A stretch of 64,000 nt of DNA, taken from NCBI RefSeq assembly GCF_001686985.1, contig NZ_CP015318.1:618001-682000 (forward strand), read 5' to 3'. Every line of letters starts with the position of its first letter. Positions within the stretch are counted from its first letter, which is position 1. The stretch comes from Mesorhizobium amorphae CCNWGS0123. Lineage in GTDB: Bacteria; Pseudomonadota; Alphaproteobacteria; Rhizobiales; Rhizobiaceae. The notes under the pieces are model-generated. The model was given only the letters and a program-made list of their open reading frames with translations, was not told the DNA's origin and made no database searches. Both the position numbers and the translations under genes were made by a program. This document shows positions 46,166-55,654 of the stretch, piece after piece.

Positions 46166-46846
46166 TTAGCGCGTCTTGGTGTTCAGCTCGCGGTTGGCCG
46201 TGTAATCGATGGCGAAGGTGTCGGGGGCGAAGCTGACGCCTTCCTTGACGTTGAAGATCATCACCGTCGTGTCCTTGCCCTGCGCGTCGGTGATGGTCCA
46301 CTGGCGCAGTTCGTAGGATTTCGGATCGAACATCATGGTGATCCTCGCATTGCCGAACACCGATTTGTCGGAGAGCTGGATCGTGGTGAGGTCGTCCTCT
46401 TCCTTGACGCTTTTGACGCGGTTGCCGGAGAGGTCGATCCTGTCGTCGAGCAACAGCTTCAGCGGCGTCTTCGACAGCGGATAGAGGTCTGACGTCTTCA
46501 GCTTCTTGTTGAGGATGACCACCGATTTGCCGTCGGAAATCACCCGGAAATTCGACGATCCGTCATAGTTGAAGCGGATCTTGCCTGGACGTTCCAGGAA
46601 GAACTTGCCGCCGGTCTGCTCGCCCTTCGGCCCGAACTGCACGAATTCGCCGGACATCGATTTGACGGACGAAAAATGGTCGGCGATCTTCTGCGCCGCC
46701 GGCGGAACAGCCGCTTGCGCCGACGCCAGCAGCTGGAAACCGGGCACGACGTTTATGGCCGCGGCACCCGCAATGACCATGCCAAGGCCAAGCACCTGAC
46801 GGCGGGTTGGGGCAAAATCGCTGTTGGCGAAAATCAAGTTTTTCAT
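46166..46846 (-). CDS. lolA: LolA-like outer-membrane lipoprotein carrier protein
   Basis: A 226-residue periplasmic protein. The N-terminus has TRRQVLGLGMVIAGAAAINV, a signal that resembles the Tat type. The mature half-barrel is typical: FSSVKSMSGEFVQFGPKGEQ, GKFFLERPGKIRFNYDG, SDGKSVVILNKKLKTSDLYP and the late MMFDPKSYELRQWTI. It carries lipoproteins to the outer membrane. The ATG at 46846 is preferred; a GTG at 46855 is in frame. It follows ftsK by about 150 bases. Confidence 0.86.
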   Translation of the reverse strand: MKNLIFANSDFAPTRRQVLGLGMVIAGAAAINVVPGFQLLASAQAAVPPAAQKIADHFSSVKSMSGEFVQFGPKGEQTGGKFFLERPGKIRFNYDGSSNFRVISDGKSVVILNKKLKTSDLYPLSKTPLKLLLDDRIDLSGNRVKSVKEEDDLTTIQLSDKSVFGNARITMMFDPKSYELRQWTITDAQGKDTTVMIFNVKEGVSFAPDTFAIDYTANRELNTKTR

Positions 46847-46963
46847 GCCGGTCACTTTCGTCTGTTGCGTATGGTGTAGCAGTCCGTGGACCCCCAGTTA
46901 GGCTTAAGTTTGGCGGGTCGGACAGCGCTCAGTCGCTTCAACGCGCCAGAAGGTTCAAAGGTT

Positions 46964-46995
46964 GCCGGACGGCGCTTCGCAGCGCCCTGCCGGGC
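46964..46995 (-). terminator. Hairpin downstream of ftsK
   Basis: GGCGCT (46971-46976) and AGCGCC (46981-46986) enclose TCGC, extended by partly paired GCCGGAC and CTGCCGGGC. It starts 4 bases after the ftsK stop, minus strand. The T-run is poor (AACCTTTG), so termination may be partial. Confidence 0.4.
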
Positions 46996-46998
46996 GCA

Positions 46999-49686
46999 TC
47001 AGAACTTGTCGTCCTCCGTCGGCACCAGGATCTCGCGCTTGCCGGCGTGGTTGGCCGGACCGACAATGCCCTCCTTCTCCATCTTCTCGATGATCGAGGC
47101 GGCGCGGTTGTAGCCGATGCCGAGCCGGCGCTGGATGTAGCTGGTCGAGGCCTTGCCGTCGCGCAGCACCACGGCCACCGCCTGGTCGTAGGGATCGTCG
47201 GAATCCTCGAAATTGCCGCCACCGCCGCCACTGGACCCGCCCTTGCCGGACGGCTCGTCGTCGTCGTCCTCGCCATCGTCCTCGGTGATGGCGTCGAGAT
47301 ATTCAGGCACGCCCTGCAGCTTCAGATGGGCGACGATCCTCTCGACCTCGTCGTCCGAGACGAAGGGCCCGTGCACGCGCTGGATGCGGCCGCCGCCGGC
47401 CATGTAGAGCATGTCGCCCATGCCGAGCAGCTGCTCGGCGCCCTGCTCGCCCAGAATGGTGCGGCTGTCGATCTTCGACGTCACCTGGAAGGAGATGCGG
47501 GTCGGGAAGTTGGCCTTGATCGTGCCGGTGATGACGTCGACAGATGGGCGCTGCGTGGCCATGATGACATGGATGCCGGCGGCACGCGCCATCTGCGCCA
47601 GGCGCTGCACGGCGCCTTCGATGTCCTTGCCGGCGACCATCATCAGGTCGGCCATCTCGTCGATGATGACGACGATGTAGGGCATCGGCTCGAGATCGAG
47701 GTTCTCGGTCTCGTAGATCGCCTCGCCGGTCTGGCGGTCGAAGCCGGTCTGCACGGTGCGCGAGATTTTCTCGCCCTTTTTCTCCGCCTGTTGGACGCGT
47801 GCGTTGAAACCGTCGATGTTGCGCACGCCAACCTTCGACATCTTGCGGTACCGGTCCTCCATCTCGCGCACGGTCCATTTCAGCGCCACTACCGCCTTCT
47901 TCGGATCGGTGACGACCGGCGTCAAAAGATGCGGGATGCCATCATAGACCGAAAGTTCCAGCATCTTGGGGTCGATCATGATCAACCGGCAGTCCTGCGG
48001 CGTCAGCCGGTAGAGCAGCGACAGGATCATGGTGTTGATGGCGACCGACTTGCCGGAGCCGGTGGTGCCGGCGACCAGCACGTGCGGCATCTTGGCGATG
48101 TCGACGATGACCGCCTCGCCATTGATGGTCTTGCCGAGCGCCAGCGCCAGCTTCGCCTTGGTGGTCTCGAAATCGCGACTGGCCATGATTTCGCGCAGAT
48201 AGACCGTCTCGCGCTTGGCGTTCGGCAGTTCGATGCCGATGGCGTTGCGGCCGGGCACGACGGCGACGCGGCAGGCAATCGCGCTCATCGAGCGGGCGAT
48301 GTCGTCGGACAGGCCGATGACGCGCGAGGATTTGATACCGGGCGCGGGTTCAAGCTCGTAGAGCGTGACGACCGGGCCGGGACGGACATGGATGATCTCG
48401 CCCTTGACGCCGAAATCCTCCAGCACGCCCTCGAGCAGGCGAGCATTCTGCTCCAGCGCGTCCTTCGACAGGCTCGCGTCGCGCACGACGTTCTTCGGTT
48501 CGGACAGGAAATGCAGTGACGGCATTTCGAACGTTTCCGAGCCGATCAGCGAGGTCTGCGCCTCGCGCTGGACACGGGCGCCGGGAGCCGGACGCGGCGC
48601 CGGTGCCTCGACGCGGGTCGCCGCGTCGGAGCGGAAGTTCTGCACCTTGGCGGTCGGCGCGGCGCGGCGCTGGACCGGCTCGTCGGCGGCGAAGTCCATA
48701 TCGGCATCGTCGTCATTGTCGAAGACGTCGTCATCGTCCGGGTCGACGGAAACGCTGCGGTCGTTGACCATGGCGGCGAAGAATTCCGGCTCGACGCGGG
48801 CGCGGCCGCCCGGGCTCATCCGCGCCTCGGCATATTCAGCCGATTCGACGCGTTCGGCGGCACGGCGCCAGGCAGTGGAGCGCTGCTCCATCTCCGGCTC
48901 GAACTCGTCCCGCTCCTGCTGGCGGCGCACGGCGCGGCGATGCATCCACGCGCGCAGCGACAGCCACCAATGGGTGATGGCGCCGAGCGCCAATATGCCT
49001 TCGTCGCCCTCATCCTCGTCATTGTCGAAGAGCAGGTCGTCCTCTCGCGGATCGGGCGCGGCAGCCGGCTCGAGCACGGCGAAGCCGTTCTTGCGTGCGA
49101 TCAGCGCCGAGCCATAGGCGAACAGCCACAGCGCCGGCGCGGCAAGCAGCACGGCGAGCACACTGGCGAAGAGACCGGTCGGATAGCCGCCGATGACCAG
49201 GCCGGGGATCTTCAGCACCATGTCGCCGAACACGCCGCCGAGCCCGGTCGGCAGCGGCCAGGTCTTGGGCGGCGTCACGCAGCCGACGATCGCCGCCGCG
49301 AGCAGCGCGAAGCCGAACCAGGTGAGCCCCCGCTTCGGTAGCCTGTCGACGCCGCGCGCGGAAAACAGCAGGTAGCCCCAGATCACCGCCGGCACCAGGG
49401 CAGCAACGGCGGCAAGACCGAAGAACTGCATGGCAAGGTCGGAAAAGACCGCGCCCGTATAGCCCATGGCGTTGGTGACGATGTTGGCCGTGGCGTGGGA
49501 AAAACTCGGATCGGCGACGTTCCAGGTGGCGAGGCTGGCGATGCCGAAGGCAACGAACACGAACAGGGCGACGCCGACCAGCCGGCCGACCTGGCGCCGT
49601 GCGAATGCCTGGATGCCGTGCCCCGTATCGGTCAGCGCGAGCGGTGCTGAAGCCCCTGAACGCATGCCTCGTTCCCCGTCTGTCAT
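46999..49686 (-). CDS. ftsK: DNA translocase FtsK
   Basis: An 895-residue protein for chromosome dimer resolution and septal DNA pumping. Four membrane helices lie in residues 25-190. A variable acidic linker of about 200 residues follows (runs of Asp and Glu). The motor domain has [20 protein letters not shown] (Walker A) and [14 protein letters not shown] (Walker B), and the C-terminal gamma winged helix has [20 protein letters not shown] chose the ATG at 49686; an ATG at 49665 with a better ribosome site and a GTG at 49710 remain possible. A CtrA box lies 62 bases upstream. Confidence 0.94.
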   Translation of the reverse strand: MTDGERGMRSGASAPLALTDTGHGIQAFARRQVGRLVGVALFVFVAFGIASLATWNVADPSFSHATANIVTNAMGYTGAVFSDLAMQFFGLAAVAALVPAVIWGYLLFSARGVDRLPKRGLTWFGFALLAAAIVGCVTPPKTWPLPTGLGGVFGDMVLKIPGLVIGGYPTGLFASVLAVLLAAPALWLFAYGSALIARKNGFAVLEPAAAPDPREDDLLFDNDEDEGDEGILALGAITHWWLSLRAWMHRRAVRRQQERDEFEPEMEQRSTAWRRAAERVESAEYAEARMSPGGRARVEPEFFAAMVNDRSVSVDPDDDDVFDNDDDADMDFAADEPVQRRAAPTAKVQNFRSDAATRVEAPAPRPAPGARVQREAQTSLIGSETFEMPSLHFLSEPKNVVRDASLSKDALEQNARLLEGVLEDFGVKGEIIHVRPGPVVTLYELEPAPGIKSSRVIGLSDDIARSMSAIACRVAVVPGRNAIGIELPNAKRETVYLREIMASRDFETTKAKLALALGKTINGEAVIVDIAKMPHVLVAGTTGSGKSVAINTMILSLLYRLTPQDCRLIMIDPKMLELSVYDGIPHLLTPVVTDPKKAVVALKWTVREMEDRYRKMSKVGVRNIDGFNARVQQAEKKGEKISRTVQTGFDRQTGEAIYETENLDLEPMPYIVVIIDEMADLMMVAGKDIEGAVQRLAQMARAAGIHVIMATQRPSVDVITGTIKANFPTRISFQVTSKIDSRTILGEQGAEQLLGMGDMLYMAGGGRIQRVHGPFVSDDEVERIVAHLKLQGVPEYLDAITEDDGEDDDDEPSGKGGSSGGGGGNFEDSDDPYDQAVAVVLRDGKASTSYIQRRLGIGYNRAASIIEKMEKEGIVGPANHAGKREILVPTEDDKF

Positions 49687-49747
49687 GGACTGGCCGGGCG
49701 CAACACGCACTCCGGCAGATTCGGATGCCAGACTATCTGTGGGAAGG

Positions 49748-49763
49748 TTAAGGCCGCATTAAC
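49748..49763. promoter_or_regulatory. CtrA binding site upstream of ftsK
   Basis: TTAAGGCCGCATTAAC is an exact match to the CtrA consensus TTAA-N7-TTAAC. It lies 62 bases upstream of the chosen ftsK ATG. CtrA is the master cell-cycle regulator of alphaproteobacteria and is known to control ftsK in related species, so the placement makes biological sense. Confidence 0.75.
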
Positions 49764-49850
49764 TATAAGAAGTTGAGACGGCCAAAACCCGATACCATGA
49801 GTTGCGGACGCCTGCCGACGCCCGCTTTTCCGAGCCGGACGGGTCGACGC

Positions 49851-49882
49851 AAAAAAGCCTCGCGAGCCGGAGCCAGCGAGGC
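49851..49882 (-). terminator. Strong rho-independent terminator on the minus strand
   Basis: GCCTCGC (49857-49863) and GCGAGGC (49876-49882) form a 7-bp stem; on the minus strand the stem is followed by six T (complement of AAAAAA at 49851-49856). A second GGAGGGC/GCCCTCC hairpin lies just upstream, near 49890-49920. The closest minus-strand gene ends 211 bases away, so this terminator may end an unannotated RNA. Confidence 0.65.
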
Positions 49883-49886
49883 CTTT

Positions 49887-50092
49887 CTTGAGGAGGGCGA
49901 AAGTGGGATTTGGCCCTCCGCTGATCCGGGGGTGGGATCGAGGCGCAAGCTAGCCGACAAACGATGCGCCTGTGGAATCACTCTAAATCACATTCGCTTG
50001 ATGCTTGGCGGGCCGGATCCCTACCAACAAAAATGGCGGACCCATCGCTTGCTCGGAAAGATCAGGTTCGCGTGGGCCTGATCCATGTCATC
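49887..50092. other. Non-coding stretch between a small secreted-protein gene and the terminator
   Basis: About 200 bases hold no ORF with normal codon use. On the minus strand I see a GGAGGGC/GCCCTCC hairpin and then the strong terminator at 49851-49882, a pattern that could be the 3' part of a small RNA or just the untranslated tail of the 91-residue protein. No tRNA or known riboswitch fold was recognised. Confidence 0.35.
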
Positions 50093-50368
50093 TCAGTTGG
50101 CGCCGCCGAGCGCCTGCAAATTGGCGCAGAATTCGGCATACGGCTTGCTCATCGCCGCATCCTGGCATTCCTTCATCATCGCTTCCTGCTTGTCCTTGGT
50201 CATCGAGTCCCAGGCCGCCTTGAACTCGGCCTTTGGCTTCATGGTCTTCATGCTGCTGTCGGTGAAGAACGGCGCCATGTTGTCCGGTGAGTCGAGAGCG
50301 CCGGCGAACGACACACCACTGACCATGGAAAGAGCAAGCGCTCCAAGGCAGATATTCCTGATATTCAT
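50093..50368 (-). CDS. Small secreted protein (91 aa), function unknown
   Basis: A protein with a clear Sec signal peptide (MNIRNICLGALALSMVSGVSFA, given in overview; cleavage after residue 22-23). The mature part of about 68 residues is helical and charged: KPKAEFKAAWDSMTKDKQEA, then two cysteines in MKECQDAAMSKPYAEFCANL that could pair in the periplasm. GGAAGGAA lies upstream. It sits between amtB and ftsK. I do not recognise a family. Confidence 0.72.
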   Translation of the reverse strand: MNIRNICLGALALSMVSGVSFAGALDSPDNMAPFFTDSSMKTMKPKAEFKAAWDSMTKDKQEAMMKECQDAAMSKPYAEFCANLQALGGAN

Positions 50369-50528
50369 GAGATGGTTTCCTTCCCTGTAGTTCGCGGGCG
50401 CCCAAGCGACGATCGCCACCCCAGTTCGGAACCGGCATGCCGGATGTTTCAGGCCGGAAGCCCGAAGACGCGCCCGATCAACTGATAGTGATCGGGCCGC
50501 CGGGATGGCCGCGCACGCACTTCCGGAC

Positions 50529-50559
50529 AAAAAAGAGGCCCGGAACAGGTCCGGGCCTC
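50529..50559 (-). terminator. Rho-independent terminator of the glnK-amtB operon
   Basis: GAGGCCCGGA (50535-50544) and TCCGGGCCTC (50550-50559) make a perfect 10-bp stem with loop ACAGG, and the minus strand continues with TTTTTTG. It lies 81 bases after the amtB stop. Confidence 0.88.
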
Positions 50560-50639
50560 AATGCGTGAGCCCTTTTCGGGAGCGTCACGACGGGATGGGA
50601 GGATGCGGGGCGGCGCAGGCCGCCCGGCACTGGCGAGGC

Positions 50640-52070
50640 TTACGAGTGATAGGCCGCTTCGCCATGCGAGGTGAGATCGAGGCCTTCGCGCTCTGCGTCG
50701 GCCGACGGACGCAGACCGACGATCAAGTCGACGATCTTGTAGAGGATGGCGCTGCCGATGCCCGACCAGAGCACGGTCACCAGCACGCCTTTGCCCTGCG
50801 CCAGCAACTGGGTGGCCGTGCCGGCATAGCCGGCGGCGAAATCGGCCGTCGAATAGTCGACGATACCGGCACCGCCGAGGGCAGGGTTGACCAGGATGCC
50901 GGTGCCGAGCGCGCCGATGATGCCGCCGACGCAGTGGACGCCGAAGACATCGAGGCTGTCGTCATAGTCGAACGTGTTCTTCACCACCGAGACGAAGAAG
51001 TAGCAGACGAAGGTGGCGACGATGCCGAGCACGATGGCACCCATCGGCCCGGCAAAGCCGGCAGCCGGCGTGACGGCGACGAGGCCGGTCACCGCGCCGG
51101 AAGCTATGCCCAGCATGGACGCTTTGCCGCGCAGCAGCGATTCAAGCACGGTCCAGGTCACAGCCGCCGCCGCCGTGGCGACGAAGGTGTTGATCATGGC
51201 GAGCACCGCGTAGGCGTTCGCCTCGAGGTTCGAACCGGCGTTGAAGCCGAACCAGCCGACCCACAGCAGCGAAGCACCAACCATGGTCAGCGTCATCGAG
51301 TGCGGCGCCATGATGTCCTTCTTGTAGCCGATGCGCTTGCCGATCATCAGCGCGCCGACGAGGCCGGCGATGCCCGCATTGATGTGAACGACCGTGCCGC
51401 CGGCGAAGTCGATGGCGCCGAAGCTGAAGATCAGCCCGGACGGATCGGAATAGGCGCTCGGACCACCCCAGAACCAGACCATGTGCGCGATCGGGAAGTA
51501 GACGAACGTCACCCAGAGGATGACGAAAAGGATCACGGCCGAGAATTTGACGCGTTCGGCGAAGGCGCCGACGATCAGCGCGGGCGTGATGCAGGCGAAG
51601 GTCATCTGGAAGACGACGAACACCAGCTCAGGAATGGCGACGCCCTTGGTGAAGGTTTCCGAGAGCGTCGATACGCTGACACCGGAGAGAAACGCTTTGG
51701 ACAGGCCGCCGATGAAGGCGTTGCCTGCGGTGAAGGCGAGGCTGTAGCCGTAGAAGACCCAGATGATCATGACCACGCTGGTGATGGTGAAGACCTGCAT
51801 CAGCACCGACAGCATGTTCTTGGTGCGAACCAGGCCGCCGTAGAAAAGGGCAAGGCCGGGAATGGTCATCAACAGCACCAGCACGGTGGAAATCATCATC
51901 CAGGTGGTGTCGCCCTTGTCGACGGTGAAAGCGGGGGCTGCCGGCGCGGCCGCGGCGACGGCGGGGGCCGCTTCCTGCGCCAGCGCGGCGACGGTGCCCA
52001 ATGCTCCGAGCGCGAACGAGCCCAGCAGCGCGGAGCGCGCCGCTGACTTCAAGGTGGAAGGTATGTTCAT
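50640..52070 (-). CDS. amtB: Ammonium transporter AmtB
   Basis: A 476-residue channel. A signal peptide and an Ala/Pro linker (residues 1-45) come before eleven membrane helices. The twin-His pore is represented by FAGGTVVHINAGIAGLVGAL and SLDVFGVHCVGGIIGALGTG; DKGDTTWMMISTVLVLLM opens the first helix. The ATG at 52070 has GGAGAG 4 bases upstream; an ATG at 52082 is less likely. It follows glnK by 31 bases, the classical pairing in which GlnK gates AmtB, and it ends at a strong terminator. Confidence 0.94.
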   Translation of the reverse strand: MNIPSTLKSAARSALLGSFALGALGTVAALAQEAAPAVAAAAPAAPAFTVDKGDTTWMMISTVLVLLMTIPGLALFYGGLVRTKNMLSVLMQVFTITSVVMIIWVFYGYSLAFTAGNAFIGGLSKAFLSGVSVSTLSETFTKGVAIPELVFVVFQMTFACITPALIVGAFAERVKFSAVILFVILWVTFVYFPIAHMVWFWGGPSAYSDPSGLIFSFGAIDFAGGTVVHINAGIAGLVGALMIGKRIGYKKDIMAPHSMTLTMVGASLLWVGWFGFNAGSNLEANAYAVLAMINTFVATAAAAVTWTVLESLLRGKASMLGIASGAVTGLVAVTPAAGFAGPMGAIVLGIVATFVCYFFVSVVKNTFDYDDSLDVFGVHCVGGIIGALGTGILVNPALGGAGIVDYSTADFAAGYAGTATQLLAQGKGVLVTVLWSGIGSAILYKIVDLIVGLRPSADAEREGLDLTSHGEAAYHS

Positions 52071-52101
52071 TGAACTCTCCATTGGAATGCGTGCTCGCTG
52101 C

Positions 52102-52446
<345 letters not shown>

Positions 52447-52525
52447 TCACCCTTTGCTGTTGCGGGTCCCCCGCGTTTGCACGACTTCGCCGATCCCAAT
52501 GAGAGCCGGAGAGTGCCCGCTAGGA

Positions 52526-52542
52526 TTCAAGCTCCGTGCCAA
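52526..52542 (-). promoter_or_regulatory. Sigma-54 (-24/-12) promoter-like site of glnK-amtB
   Basis: The minus strand reads TTGGCACGGAGCTTGAA. The -24 element (TGGCAC) is perfect, with GG and the -12 G ten bases apart as required, but the -12 GC is GA. It lies about 86 bases before the glnK ATG. An RpoN/NtrC promoter is expected for this operon; NtrC sites were not clearly seen, though CTGTGCACAG lies upstream near 52608. Confidence 0.6.
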
Positions 52543-52630
52543 TTGCCGAAGCAGCCAGTTAACCTGTTGTAAACAAAGAGATTGGAGGCCGCCGGACGGC
52601 GGGCTGTGCACAGTCACGGCATTGTCACTG

Positions 52631-52665
52631 ATTAAAAAATAGGCAATTTTTCGAAAATGCCTATT
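52631..52665 (-). terminator. Rho-independent terminator of tesB
   Basis: AATAGGCA (52638-52645) and TGCCTATT (52658-52665) pair perfectly, extended inward by A-T pairs around TCG. On the minus strand the stem leads into TTTTTTAAT. It lies 40 bases after the tesB stop and separates it from glnK. Confidence 0.85.
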
Positions 52666-52704
52666 CGACAGGCCGAAGCGGCATACGACCGCTTCCTGTC
52701 CTGC

Positions 52705-53568
52705 TCAACGCTTGAGCCGGATCAGCCCTTCCTGGGCAACCGAGGCGATCAGCGTGCCGTCGCGGGCAAACAGCGAGCCGCGCGTAAAGCCGCGCGAGCC
52801 TTGAGTCGACGGACTGTCCTGCGTGTAGAGGATCCAGTCGTCGAGCGGATGGCTGCGGTGGAACCACATGGCGTGGTCGAGGCTGGCCGCCTGGATGTCG
52901 CGGTCGAAGATGGCGCGGCCATGCGCGAAGGTCGAGGTATCGAGCAGCGTCATGTCGGAGAGATAGGCGAGCACCGCCGCCTGCGTGGCGCGGTCGGCCG
53001 GCACCGGCCCGGTGGTGCGAATCCAGATGTTCTGCTCCGGCTCCAGCTTTTCCCGGCTCGTATAGTGCTTCAGCATCACCGGCTTCATCTCGATCGGCCG
53101 GTCGCGGTCCCAATAGCGTTTGATGCCTTCCGGAACCGCCTCGCCGAACTTGCCGAGCAATTCGCGCTGCGACAGCAGGCTGTCTGGCGCCGGCACGTCC
53201 TGTGGCATCGGCACCTGGTGCTCGAGGCCGACCTCGTCCTGCTGGAACGAGGCTTCCAGCGAGAAAATCGCCTGGCCGTGCTGGATTGCGACCACGCGGC
53301 GCGTGGTGAAGGAGCCGCCGTCACGGATGCGGTCGACCTCGTAGACGATCGGCACCGTGGTGTCGCCCGGCCGCATGAAATAGCCGTGCAGCGAATGCAC
53401 ATGGCGCTCGGGCTCGACCGTGCGCTGGGCGGCGACCAGCGCCTGGGCGATGGTCTGGCCGCCGAAGACGCGCTGCCAGTCGAGCTTGGGGCTGCGACCA
53501 CGGTACAGGTTGTGTTCCAGCTGCTCGAGGTCGAGAATGCCGAGAAGCTCGTCCATGGCCGCTGTCAT
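52705..53568 (-). CDS. tesB: Acyl-CoA thioesterase II
   Basis: A 287-residue double hot-dog thioesterase. The N-terminal hot dog has VFGGQTIAQALVAAQRTV and HSLHGYFMRPGDTTVPIVYEV; the C-terminal one has the catalytic Asp region LAYLSDMTLLDTS and AASLDHAMWFHRSH, with Gln and Thr further on in EAS-type order. It releases fatty acids from CoA. It diverges from the UbiH-type gene across 115 bases. Confidence 0.93.
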   Translation of the reverse strand: MTAAMDELLGILDLEQLEHNLYRGRSPKLDWQRVFGGQTIAQALVAAQRTVEPERHVHSLHGYFMRPGDTTVPIVYEVDRIRDGGSFTTRRVVAIQHGQAIFSLEASFQQDEVGLEHQVPMPQDVPAPDSLLSQRELLGKFGEAVPEGIKRYWDRDRPIEMKPVMLKHYTSREKLEPEQNIWIRTTGPVPADRATQAAVLAYLSDMTLLDTSTFAHGRAIFDRDIQAASLDHAMWFHRSHPLDDWILYTQDSPSTQGSRGFTRGSLFARDGTLIASVAQEGLIRLKR

Positions 53569-53683
53569 GTTTCGCGCTCCATCCGCGGAAGTGTTATGGC
53601 GGTTTCCGACAGGAATGACGGGCAGTCAAGGCCGAATGGCCGGACATGGCCGGCAAGGGCCAGGGCCACGAAAGGAATTTGTC

Positions 53684-54946
53684 ATGGTTGACCGCAAGGC
53701 GGATGCGAAAACCCGGGCCTCGCTCGACGTGCTGGTCGCCGGCGCCGGCTATGTCGGCCTGGCCAGCGCCGTGGCGCTGAAACAGGCACGTCCCAGCCTC
53801 GCCGTCGCCGTGGTCGACGCCGCGCCCGCCGGCGTCTGGCAAAGAGACGGCCGCGCCTCGGCGATCGCGGCGGCCGCCTGCCGCATGCTGGAACAGCTTC
53901 AGGTCTGGAAGGAAATCGCGCCGGAGGCGCAGGCGATCACCGACATGATCATCACCGATTCGCGCGCATCCGATCCGGTGCGTCCGGTGTTTCTCACCTT
54001 CGACGGCGAGGTGGCGCCCGGCGAGCCTTTCGCGCATATGGTCGCCAACAAGGATTTGAACGGCGCCTTGCGCCGGCGCGCCGAAAAACTCGGCATCGAC
54101 GTCATCGAGGGTCTCGCCGTCAGCGCCTTCGACACCGACGGCGCCGGCATCACCGTGCATCTGGCCGATGGCGCGACACTGAAGGCGCGCCTACTGGTCG
54201 CCGCCGACGGCGTCAATTCGAAGCTGCGCGACATGGCCGGCATCAAGACGGTGACATGGGAGTATGGCCAGTCCGGCATCGTCTGCACCGTCGCGCATGA
54301 GCGCCCGCACAATGGCCGCGCCGAGGAACATTTCCTGCCCGCCGGCCCCTTCGCCACATTGCCGCTCAAGCCGGACGGCAGCGGCACCAACCGCTCGTCG
54401 ATCGTCTGGGTCGAACGCTCGGAGGATGCGCAAAAACTGGTCGACGGCGACGACCTCGTCTTCGAGCACGAGCTCGAACAGCGTTTCGGCCTCAAGCTCG
54501 GCGCGATCCACGTCGCCGACAAGCCGCGCGCCTGGCCGCTTGGCCTGACGCTCGCCCGCGCCTTCGTCGCGCCGCGCATCGCTTTAGCCGGCGATGCCGC
54601 CCACGGCATCCACCCGATCGCCGGCCAGGGCCTCAACCTCGGCTTCAAGGATGTGGCCGCGCTTGCCGAAGTGGTGGTCGAGGCCGACCGCCTCGGACAG
54701 GACATCGGCGCACTCGACGTGCTCGAACGCTACCAGCAGTGGCGGCGCTTCGACACCGTGCAGATGGGCATCACCACCGATGTGCTGAATCGGCTGTTTT
54801 CGAACGACATCGGCCCGCTGCGCACTGTCCGCGACATCGGCCTCGGCCTCGTCGAACGCATGCCCAAGCTGAAGGACTTCTTCATCCGCCAGGCATCGGG
54901 GCTTTCAGGCGACACGCCACGCTTGTTGAAAGGCGAGGCGATCTGA
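53684..54946 (+). CDS. UbiH/UbiF/COQ6 family FAD-dependent hydroxylase
   Basis: A 420-residue monooxygenase of ubiquinone synthesis. Motifs are the FAD loop VLVAGAGYVGLASAVALKQ, the second motif DGVNSKLRDMAGI, and RIALAGDAAHGIHPIAGQGLNLGFKD. Which ring carbon it hydroxylates cannot be told from the motifs; alphaproteobacteria often use one or two broad-range enzymes. AAGGA lies 8 bases before the ATG. It is convergent with a membrane-protein gene, with 7 bases between the stops. Confidence 0.87.
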   Translation: MVDRKADAKTRASLDVLVAGAGYVGLASAVALKQARPSLAVAVVDAAPAGVWQRDGRASAIAAAACRMLEQLQVWKEIAPEAQAITDMIITDSRASDPVRPVFLTFDGEVAPGEPFAHMVANKDLNGALRRRAEKLGIDVIEGLAVSAFDTDGAGITVHLADGATLKARLLVAADGVNSKLRDMAGIKTVTWEYGQSGIVCTVAHERPHNGRAEEHFLPAGPFATLPLKPDGSGTNRSSIVWVERSEDAQKLVDGDDLVFEHELEQRFGLKLGAIHVADKPRAWPLGLTLARAFVAPRIALAGDAAHGIHPIAGQGLNLGFKDVAALAEVVVEADRLGQDIGALDVLERYQQWRRFDTVQMGITTDVLNRLFSNDIGPLRTVRDIGLGLVERMPKLKDFFIRQASGLSGDTPRLLKGEAI

Positions 54947-54953
54947 GCGTCGC

Positions 54954-55481
54954 TCAGTTGACCTCGAAGCCGAGCTTCTGCCGCAGGCGCAGAATGCGCT
55001 GGTCGGCTATCTCCAGTTTTTTCTCGCCGCCCTGGGCGGCGCGGTTCACCATCTGCAGCAGATCGTTTCGCTCGGCCACGTCGAGACGTTCGCGCAGGAA
55101 CGGCGCCAGCTTGTCGATGACGATCGTGGTGTCGTCGATCTGTGCCGCCGCCCATTTGGCATAGACCACGGCCTCATCGGTCTTCTTCTTGTCGGCGATC
55201 TCCGAGATCACCAAGCGGATGACGGCTTCGCGCTGCGGCAGCACGGGGCCGTTCTCGGAGACGATGGCGGTGATCAGCGTGGCGGCGGCCACCACCGGAT
55301 CGTCGATAGCCGTCAGCGGCGACAGTGCGGCCTGCTTGCGCAGCTTCTTGCGCCGGATGTTGCCTTGCACCCGCCCGACAACATCCGCGACGTCCCGCGC
55401 GGCCTCGTTCATGGCTTTCATCCGATACCACCAGAACGCGGCCGCTCCCAACACGCCAAGGATAGCAAGCAGGAAAGGCAT
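54954..55481 (-). CDS. Uncharacterised single-pass membrane protein, TerB-like helical domain
   Basis: A 175-residue protein. One N-terminal membrane helix (FLLAILGVLGAAAFWWY, residues 3-19) is followed by a basic stretch (NIRRKKLRKQ) and a mostly helical domain. That domain contains ATLITAIVSENGPVLPQREA, a pattern similar to the TerB/DjlA-type fold, but the match is loose. GGGGGA precedes the ATG at 55481; the longer frame to 55619 lacks such a site. Function unknown. Confidence 0.75.
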   Translation of the reverse strand: MPFLLAILGVLGAAAFWWYRMKAMNEAARDVADVVGRVQGNIRRKKLRKQAALSPLTAIDDPVVAAATLITAIVSENGPVLPQREAVIRLVISEIADKKKTDEAVVYAKWAAAQIDDTTIVIDKLAPFLRERLDVAERNDLLQMVNRAAQGGEKKLEIADQRILRLRQKLGFEVN

Positions 55482-55654
55482 GTCGAAATCCCCCAAAACC
55501 GTGGCGAGGATACGAGAAGTATTCCCTTGCTTCAACACTGCGGAGTTGCGGCTGGCGAAGAAATCCGAAGTGTCCCATTCAGGCATTTTAGATACCGCAA
55601 TCGGAGTCAGCGGTTTCAAGTCACCCGTCGCAACGGTGGGAGCAGGATGCTGGG

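Noticed and set aside
49887..50092. tRNA or known small RNA gene in the gap
   Set aside because: No T-loop GGTTCGAATCC, acceptor pairing, or known sRNA signature could be found by eye.
52658..52665. AT-rich palindrome near 52640 as a regulator site for glnK
   Set aside because: Six T follow the stem on the minus strand directly after tesB, which fits a terminator better.
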